NCBI GenBank assembly: GCA_022419385.1
Contig: JAJUBI010000005.1
Coordinates: 372,001 to 436,000, forward strand
DNA: 64,000 nucleotides
Direction of reading: 5' to 3'
Origin: Paraconiothyrium sp. Pb-2020
Taxonomy: Eukaryota; Ascomycota; Dothideomycetes; Pleosporales; Didymosphaeriaceae
Part shown: positions 57,120-64,000 of the stretch, piece after piece
How positions within the stretch are numbered: the first letter of the stretch is position 1
How the letters are laid out: the number at the start of each line of letters is the position of its first letter
Program-made: the position numbers and the translations under genes
The notes under the pieces: generated by a model
What the model was told of the DNA's origin: nothing
The model's input: only the letters and a program-made list of their open reading frames with translations
The model's database searches: none

Positions 57120-57570
57120 CCCCCTACCTATTACTTAAATTATATCTACCTCTAGATTTCCCTTACCTCCCTAACTATGCTAAAAGCTCCTTATTTAATA
57201 ACTAAATCCTATTGCCTACACACGCAGAGAATTAAGTTAAAGAGGCTAGAGATATCTCTAGGTTATAAGTACTACTATACATATAACCTTTATTATTTTA
57301 TAAATATATATACTAGGCATTATGCTAGCTATTTTAAGAAATATATTAAGTACAGCCTCTAGGTGCCTAAGAAAGAGTGGGAAGCTATTTATACTAAGAA
57401 GAAGAGTAAGTATTTAGCTCTACTAAATACTAAAGAGCGTTAAGCCTAGGCTACTCTTAAGGCTGCTTATCTCTACTATAAACTAGCTAAAGCTAAGGCA
57501 AGAGAGTGCGTCTTTACCTACTATAATCTTTAAATTACAGACACTATAAATTAATTATAAGAGGGGGGTT
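57120..57570 (+). pseudogene. Antisense coding remnant between chromodomain and 3' LTR
   Basis: On the strand opposite to gag-pol a protein-like reading runs from about 57177 to 57540 with only a few stops. It reads KRLEISLGYKYYYTYNLYYF, then SYFKKYIKYSL and, after the stop at 57360, VPKKEWEAIYTKKKSKYLAL, ending in an Ala/Leu/Lys helical stretch. The even spacing of Lys, Glu and Ala and a Tyr-rich (formerly Cys/Arg-like) first half suggest a small zinc-finger-like plus coiled-coil protein before mutation. Only the remnant is described. It is unrelated to gag, pol or the chromodomain and would be an extra antisense gene of the element or a captured fragment. Confidence 0.4.
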
Positions 57571-57725
57571 CTTCTACTGCTAGGGGTACAGTGCCTAATA
57601 TTTCTTTTATAGTATTACTATCTTTACCTTTATTCGCTAACTATAGCTAGTTATAGGCTAATTACTCTTTTAATCTTTCTACTTTTTTTATTAATTTTAA
57701 TTCCTTCTTTTCTAGGATGCTTATC

Positions 57726-57880
57726 TCTTCTAAAACTCCCTTAGTAATTTCTTACAGTTTGTAAGGTTTTCTTCTGGCTCCTATATATTATATTATTCTA
57801 CCTATCCTTTCTATTTAACCAGGTATCTTTACTAACCTTTAACTATTTTTAGGTCCTTAATATCCTTAACTTTATATTTG
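57726..57880 (-). pseudogene. Chromodomain remnant
   Basis: Reading the minus strand gives KDIKDLKIVKG, then RYLVKWKG and a block ending EPEENLTNCKKLL. This is the chromodomain at the integrase C-terminus of chromoviruses, which directs insertion to modified histones. Aromatic and Gln positions are interrupted by TAG/TAA, as expected of CAG/TGG codons changed by RIP. Confidence 0.8.
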
Positions 57881-58049
57881 TTGTCCTTTAGCTCTAGTTA
57901 GGTCTTAATTAGAGCGTTTAGTAGTACTAGTTCTAGGAGGTTTTTATAAAAGGTAGTATATACTTTAGTACCTATAGGTAGAAGTAATTTATTTATAACT
58001 AGTCCTTTAGTTTCTTATACTTTAAAGAGGCCTACCTATAGGTGATCCA

Positions 58050-59000
58050 GTTTTTTGCTTAGTTTTTTTATTTTAAGATTTTTCTAGAATAGGAAAACTT
58101 TATCCCCTTTTTTAAAGGTTAGTCCCTTAATTCTTTGCTTATTTGCATTTCTAGATGCCGAGAGGGCCTTATAGGTAATTTAGTCCTATAATATAAGGTA
58201 TAGGTCTCTTATTCTTTAAGCTTTATCTATGCTCCTATAGAAATACTTTCTATATTTTTTAGATTTTAGTAAGCAACTAGCTTATATCTGTAGTTTATAT
58301 AGTATAGGGAGTACCCTATTGTACCTAACTAGTACTATTGTATACTAATTACGCTGTAGGTAAGAGTTTAACCTAATTATCTTACTATTTATTAATATAG
58401 AATTATAGATACTATTCTAGTGTCTAATTTGTATATTCTATCTATCTATTTATAGGTGGAAGCTTATTAATAGCTTTCTATTTATACCTATTGTGGCTAT
58501 AAACATATCCTAATATTTAGATGTAAAGAGTTTATCCTAATTAGTAATAAATTTTTAGGTAGACCGTATTCTATAAACAGTATATTATTAACTTTATAAG
58601 CTAGGTCTTCTACTATTATAAACTCTTCTATTAGTCTAAACTTCGCTGCTTTAGTAAGTTAATCCACTATTACTATAATAGTATTATATATTTATTCTAT
58701 TTCTAGCTGTGGTAATCTTAGAAGCTTTACTATAAAGTCTATTATTATACTTTGCTATAGCCTTTTAGCTGCTAGTAGTAGTTATAGGAGTCTATAAGGC
58801 TTATGTCTCTTAGGCTTATTTTTATAACATGCTAAATAGTTACTTATTTTCTTAGTAACTAGTTGTTTAAGTTTTAGGATAGTATATTTATTTGTAATAT
58901 AACACGTTGTTTCTTTAATACCTAGATATCCTTATTCCCTTAACTTATATAGCTTCCTAATTAAGATAGGTATATATTAGTCTTTTACTAGTATTCTTTA
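58050..59000 (-). pseudogene. Integrase remnant
   Basis: The minus strand reads IIIDFIVKLLRLPQLEIE, then NTIIVIVD and LTKAAKFRLIEEF, then VNNILFIEYGLPKNLL. This is the integrase core in which the first catalytic Asp (DFI) and the VD-x-LTK strand are still visible. The outer limits are approximate because stops interrupt the frame throughout. Confidence 0.75.
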
Positions 59001-59689
59001 TCTATAATCTCTCTAGGTTTTATTAAAACTATTTTAGAATAGATTATACTCCTCTCTTTATTCCTTAGAGAGCTGGGAGTAGTCTTAGAAGTTATACACC
59101 TTAAGTCCTATATATTAAAAGAAGGCTGCTTAAACTTTAATCTTTAGTTAGTTATATTCTAATATTCCGTCCTTACGCACTTATAGTATAGTATTATAAA
59201 GATTAGCCTTATCTTCTATTAGGTCTAATTTTCTACTTAAGGCGTCGGCTGCGCTGTTAAGGGTTCCAGGTTAATAGTAAATTATAAAATTAAAGTTTGC
59301 TAGAAATTCTGCCTATTATACCTATCTCCTATTAAGCTTCTTAGTTATTATAAAGCTAGTAAGGTTCTAGTAGTCTATTTATACCTTTATTTTATAGTAT
59401 ACTCCTATAAGTTGCGCTTCCTACTATTTAAAGGCATCTACTACTACTAGTAGTTCTTATTATAAATATTATAGTTAAGTTCTGCTTCTAAGAACTTCTA
59501 GAAATAGTAGAATACTAGTCTCTATTTTCTTTTCTTATCTAGTTATAAGAGAATTACTCTAGTATATAATCTAATATATTTTTCTACCCTTTAAATTTCT
59601 TTAGGTTAAATATTTAGAGTAAAGGTGCTGTAAAAAACATTTCTTTAACCTTCTAAACGCCTCTAGCAGTCTTCTAATAATTAGCTAAA

Positions 59690-60480
59690 TAACTTTGTTA
59701 TTCTTTTTCTTTATAAGATCTGTTAATAGTGCTGTTATTTTAGAATAGTTCTTAATAAACTTCTAATAGAAGTTAGTAAACCCTAGAAGAATTAGATATT
59801 CTTTACTAACTTAGAAACTAGCTATTTCTGTATAGTAGCTATCTTCTTTAGATCTATAGACACTCCTTCCCTTAAGATAATAAATTCTAGGTACTCTATT
59901 TTTATAATATAAAACTTATATTTATCTAGGTATAGAAGTAGCTTATACTTCTTTAGCTTTTTAAGTACCTTTTTTATATATTTTATATGCTCTCCTAGTA
60001 TTCTACTAGAGTAAATAAGTATATTATTAAGGTATACTGTGCAGAATACGTCTAAGTATTTATATAGGGCTTTATTAATAACTGCCTAGAATATTACAGG
60101 CGCGTTAGTTAAGCTAAAAGGTATAACTATATATTTATAGAGACTAAACTAGGTCCTAAATATAGTCTTCTATTTATATTCTTTTGCTATTTGTATACAG
60201 TGATACCTATTACGTATATTAAATTTTATAAACTACTTAGTTTTATAGAGTCTATCTATAAGCTCTGTAATTAATAGTAGAGAGTATTAGTTTTTAATTA
60301 TAGCGTTATTTAGCTATCTATAATTTATATAGAGTTACAGCTTACTATTCTTCTTAGGTACCTAAAGAATAGGGAATGCTGCAGGGCTCTAACTATCTTA
60401 GATATAATCTTTTACTAGATTCTTTCTTAAGTATTCCTATAGTTTTTATTTCTAGTCTACTAATATTAGCCTTAGCTGTT
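59690..60480 (-). pseudogene. Ty3/Gypsy reverse transcriptase remnant
   Basis: The minus strand reads SPAAFPIL, VPKKNSKL, then KFNIRNRYHCIQIAKEY (motif A, where the family has D before the Arg/Leu), FSLTNAPVIF (motif B) and YLNNILIYSSR (motif C). Both aspartates of the YxDD box have become Asn, the exact outcome of G-to-A change at GAY codons. Many TAG/TAA codons interrupt the rest. RNase H-like sequence follows to about 59280. Confidence 0.85.
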
Positions 60481-61069
60481 CTAGTTATAGTTTTGTACCT
60501 TTATCTAGAGAAATCTTATAATTCTACTTCTAGTAGTTAGGGAGCTCTTCTCTCTTAATTTCTTTAAAAAGTTCTGTATACTTCTTATATTCTAGCAGAA
60601 TAGTTGCCTTCTTTAATTCTTCTTATAAGTCTAAGCATTATATCTAGATAATCCTAGCTTATTTTAGGTTTTTCTTTAGGACCTTAGCTATTCTTATAGC
60701 TAAAATTCCTTTAGTCTTTTATTTAGCCTACTTATTTGGAGCATCTGGGGTCCTAGGTTTTACCTATTATAGTTATTAGGCTCTAGTAACTTTTAGTGTT
60801 ACTTCTTAGCTTTATATAGTTTGCTTTACCTAGTCTATATTAGGGTTATGTGTAATTAGCTAATTATATTCTATAATAGCTTTTAAGCTTTCTAAGTCTA
60901 TAATAGTAAAGCTGTGTTAGCTCTTAAATTCTTTAATTCTAATAGGTAATAGTATTATTTCTAGGTATAACTAGCCTCTACTATAGCCTTAAGATATTAT
61001 ACTATTAGCTATCTCTAGCTATATAGGTACCTTCTTATCTCTATATAGTAGGTTGTATTTTTCTACTAT

Positions 61070-61135
61070 TTCTAGTAATATTAGATATTCTATTACACTA
61101 GAGTCTATTAAAGCTTTTACTTAGAATCTGCTAAT
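61070..61135 (-). pseudogene. Aspartic protease motif remnant
   Basis: The minus strand reads VKALIDSSVIEYLILLEIVE. This is the retroelement protease active-site loop, normally A-x-x-D-S/T-G. The Gly has become Ser, again a G-to-A change, so the active site is lost. Confidence 0.55.
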
Positions 61136-62299
61136 TATAACCTACTTTATTATTTATAGTTTTACGGTGCTATTAGCTTCTGCCCTATAAGCCTTTAGAA
61201 TACCCTTACTAGCTTAGCTCCTTACTTAGTAGCGTTCTAGTTTTCTAAATACTCTTATATCTTATTATAGGTACCTTTACAGTGGCATTGTTTATAGAGA
61301 GGGCAATTTATTCTAGGTTGTTTTAACACTATTCTAAAGGGGTTGTGTAGAATTCCCTTTCTTTATAGGTGTTTATTCTTTAACCTAGCTTCTAAGGCGC
61401 TGTAGAGGCATCCTACTATTACTCTTTTCTAGTACCTATATATAGTAATTATTTAGATATATTTAAATTCTTTATTCTTCTTCTTATAGTGCTTACAGCC
61501 TATTATTATACATTCCTAGTATAATATAAACTTATAATTTAGATTTAGAGAGTCTGCTACTATAGATTTCTTCTTACTAAGGTGTTCTAGGCATTTTAGC
61601 CTTCTATAGTCTATCTATTTCTAGGTTCCTATATAGTTTATATCTTTCTTTATAGGATATAAGTCCACGCACTTATATTATAGGGTCTTATTATATTTTT
61701 CTAGGCCTTATAGCTAGTTTCCTGTTAGATGCTTCTACCTCTAGTAAATAGGACAACTGTCTATAAAGCATATATTCTAATTCTAGGGTCTATAGTTTCT
61801 AGCCTAGTTATTAAACCTATATATATAGTAGTTTTAGCTTAGACACTTATCTTTGCCTAGCTAAAAGTATTTTTTACCTTTAGGGGTCTTTCTTACTTAG
61901 TCTTACTAATCTTAGTAGTAGGTATAATCTATTATATAGCATTACTAGAACTTAGTCTATATGTACCTATTCTTAATTCTAAGCTGCTAAGCTAAGTTCC
62001 TTACTCTTTCTTATTAAGCTACTACCTACTTATATATTTAGTATATATCTGGTCTAATAATTTAAATTTTTCTATAATAATCTAGGGCCTAGTGTATAAG
62101 TTCCCTATAGACCTAGTATTATTTTATAGTTACTTAGTGTACTACTGTCCTACTTAGTACCCTTAGATAGCTTTTCTTATTTAACTCTTCTTTAGGGTTA
62201 GGGGTCTCCGCCTCCTAGGAACCTACTTTTATATCCAGTATTATAGTATTATCTAGAATTTTACCTAATTCCGGCATTCCCTAGTGTAGCGTTGCTATT

Positions 62300-63220
62300 A
62301 CTACTTTAATAATCTAGGCCTTTTTTTCTTAGACTATCTTCTTAGGGTAATTAGCCTTAAAGTGTTCTTATATACTATAGATTAAATATGCTTTCTCCTA
62401 AAAGTATTATTATTAGAGATTGTCTTTTTTCTATTATAGGGTTTATTCCCCCTTAGACTAGGCTTTATCCCCTATAATTATATTTCTATCTTAGTCTTAC
62501 CTATCTCCCTAGTAAGTCTTCTTTAAGTTTACCTTCTATTCTATAATTAGCTTCCCTAGTTCTTTTTTCTCTAGGTATTGTTCGTACAGGCATTAGTCTA
62601 CTTTAACTAATAACTTAATTAGGTCTTTAAGACTCTTAGCCTTTCTATAGTATACTAGCTTATCCTTTATAGTCTTTTTAAGTCTATTATAGAAGGCTGC
62701 TTATAGTAGGGCGTTGTTCTATACAATTTAAGCTTACAGTTTATAGAATTTAGCTATATACTTACTAGTTAAACTTTTCTACTTAAGTTACTAAATTAAT
62801 TTTTCTGCTTATTACTCTTTATCTATATTACTAAATATAACCTTAATTTATTTCTTAAATCCTTTCTATAACTTAAAGACCTTAGTAGTTTCTTCTTCCT
62901 ATTTATTAGGTTAGGTTTTATACGCTAGAAAGTTATCTATTAAGGGTCTTATCTATTAGGCTGCTTTACCCTTTATATGTAATCTGGCAGCTAGTATCTT
63001 AGTGTAGTCGTTACTAAAGGTGTTGGAATTATATTAATAGTATAGATCTATATTAGTAAGAAAGGTTTTAAAGTCTACCTTTTCTTTATTATATAGCTTA
63101 GATACTTTAAACTATATTTTAGCCAGCGTAATTATTAGGGCTGGAGGTAATATTATTACCTCTACTATAGCCTAGAGTTTCTATATCTCTGCTGCCTAAG
63201 CAGCTAGTAGTACTACTAAA
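62300..63220 (-). pseudogene. Gag remnant
   Basis: The minus strand carries KVDFKTFLTNIDLYY, then YTKILAARLHIKGKAA, IRPLIDNFLAYKT and EEETTKVFKL, then SLTSKYIAKFYKL. These follow the capsid pattern of fungal Ty3/Gypsy Gag in the correct order. Stops occur about every 10-25 codons. Confidence 0.7.
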
Positions 63221-63318
63221 TTAGTTACTAGCCTAGAAGCTATGCTTCCTACTAGGGCCCTTAACCTAGTTAAGCTTAAGAGTATTGCTATAACATCTTA
63301 AATATTAGGTAGTAAAAG

Positions 63319-63837
63319 TATTATAAGGGGTTTCTATATACCTAACCTAGGCCGGCCTTGCAGGTATTTAGTAGATAAGAGTAGATAGATAATAAAGGAT
63401 GTAAGAATATTCTAACCTTACTATAGAAGGTAAGGTAATAATATATATAAAAAGACTAATAGATCTTTATAAGAAGATATACTTTAATTTTAACTATAGA
63501 AGATTAACTATAAAGAATAGAAAGTACTTAGAGAACTCCCTAGACTTTATACTAGTTATTCTAGTCTTTGTTACTACTTAATTTCTTATTATTATCCCGC
63601 TAAGTCCCTAATATCCTTAGACTTTGTAATATCCCTAGGATATCCTTATCCTGCAGGATATTATTATATATACCTATTATTCTGCTAAGCCTTTGCTTCT
63701 GCCGGACATTATTATATAATGTTAGTATTAGGCTTTTCTAATAGGTGTTAAGCCCTGGCCCGCTGCTGCTATTAATAATTACTCCTACTATATAATTCTT
63801 CGCACTTATCCTGTAGGTGTCCTTTATAATTGTAACA
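63319..63837 (-). repeat. 5' LTR of the chromovirus
   Basis: 519 bp, the partner of 56502-57019, ending TTGTAACA (the less altered terminus). It keeps slightly more G and C than the left copy (for example CTGCCGGACATT against CTACTAGATATT), so the two copies were mutated unequally. Confidence 0.85.
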
Positions 63838-63838
63838 A

Positions 63839-64000
63839 TATTATAAGGGGGTTCTATATACCTAACCTAGGCTAGTCTTATAGGTATTTAGTAGATAAGA
63901 GTAGATAAATAATAAGGAGTGTAAGAATATTCTAATTCTACTATAAAAAGTAAGGTAATAATTATATAAGAAGACTAATAGATCTTATATAGAAGATATA
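63839..64000 (-). repeat. Third LTR copy, truncated by the window end
   Basis: TATTATAAGGGGG and the following 150 bp (including TACCTAACCTAGGC and ATTTAGTAGATAAGAGTAGA) match the start of the two LTRs. It begins one base after the 5' LTR ends, so it is a separate copy in the same orientation. It is either the 3' LTR of a neighbouring element or a solo LTR into whose first bases the chromovirus inserted. Confidence 0.75.

Larger units (their letters stand above)
56502..63837 (-). mobile_element. Ty3/Gypsy chromovirus, RIP-inactivated
   Basis: About 7.34 kb with LTRs at 56502-57019 and 63319-63837. Coding remnants lie on the minus strand in the order gag (about 63200-62300), CCHC-like region (about 61480), aspartic protease (about 61130-61070), reverse transcriptase (about 60480-59690), RNase H (about 59600-59280), integrase (about 59000-58050) and chromodomain (57880-57726). 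Hence the right LTR is the 5' LTR. Stops TAA/TAG break every domain, and catalytic codons changed in the RIP direction: the RT box reads YLNNILIYS and the protease box ALIDSS. No autonomous activity is possible. Flanking ATATT at 56497-56501 and 63838-63842 may be the 5-bp target duplication. An antisense coding remnant lies between the chromodomain and the left LTR. Confidence 0.88.

Noticed and set aside
57177..57362. An independent 61-codon host gene in the AT-rich block
   Set aside because: It lies inside the retrotransposon and continues past its stop in the same frame, so it is better described as part of an element remnant.
1..64000. tRNA genes, rRNA, CRISPR arrays, bacterial-type operons
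   Set aside because: No tRNA A/B-box pair with a plausible cloverleaf was seen by eye on either strand, no regular short repeats with spacers exist, and the intron-rich gene structure is eukaryotic. A tRNAscan run would settle the tRNA question.

Overview
The window is nuclear DNA of a filamentous ascomycete (Pezizomycotina; Dothideomycetes is my best guess, with low confidence). Genes are compact, with 37-122 bp GT..AG introns (one of 230 bp), short spacers and many divergent pairs. The gene content is typical of moulds: a NACHT-ankyrin STAND protein, the RhoGEF Rom2, a PKA catalytic subunit, an AtuA-like enzyme, MFS transporters and a domesticated reverse transcriptase of the rvt class. The last 7.8 kb is very AT-rich, and coding remnants there are full of TAA/TAG stops and G-to-A/C-to-T type changes. 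That is the signature of repeat-induced point mutation (RIP).

Layout. 0-5 kb: a broken AAA-ATPase remnant (+), then a five-exon NLR-like gene (-), an accessory-looking corner. 5.4-16.4 kb: TRAPP subunit Trs31/TRAPPC5 (+), a conserved protein of unknown function (+), OHCU decarboxylase of uric-acid breakdown (-), and a long ADF-H/disordered/PH-like protein (+) whose reading frame is interrupted many times by apparent one-base deletions. 17.7-20.5 kb: a short-chain dehydrogenase and a coiled-coil protein with two frame breaks. 21.1-26.3 kb: an AtuA-like protein (-) and a mitochondrial-type acyl-CoA synthetase (+) read outward from one promoter region with paired CACGTG sites. 26.8-27.2 kb: a broken small secreted protein resembling beta/gamma-crystallin-like fungal proteins. 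28.3-31.7 kb: two divergent MFS transporters separated by about 250 bp that hold a 12-bp palindrome centred on CACGTG. 32.1-37.3 kb: a MARVEL-like membrane protein, a Ure2-type glutathione transferase with a presequence, and a cysteine-rich single-span membrane protein.

38.5-46.3 kb is a conserved block: PKA-type AGC kinase (8 exons, -), V-ATPase proteolipid c (7 exons, two of them 13 and 18 nt, -) and Rom2 (+), the last two divergent. 47.2-52.9 kb: a small alpha/beta-barrel-like protein, a four-span membrane protein, an MDR oxidoreductase and a 2EXR-type protein. 53.4-56.1 kb: an intact rvt-type reverse transcriptase gene with its catalytic aspartates, about 350 bp from a RIP-ruined Ty3/Gypsy chromovirus (56.5-63.8 kb, minus strand). 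The chromovirus is flanked by 518/519-bp LTRs and abuts a third LTR that runs off the window. The contrast between the intact cellular reverse transcriptase and the dead transposon RT beside it is the most striking feature of the window.

Exon borders were derived by hand from splice signals, reading-frame phase and family conservation. Where I give a join, all phases were checked and agree unless I say otherwise.
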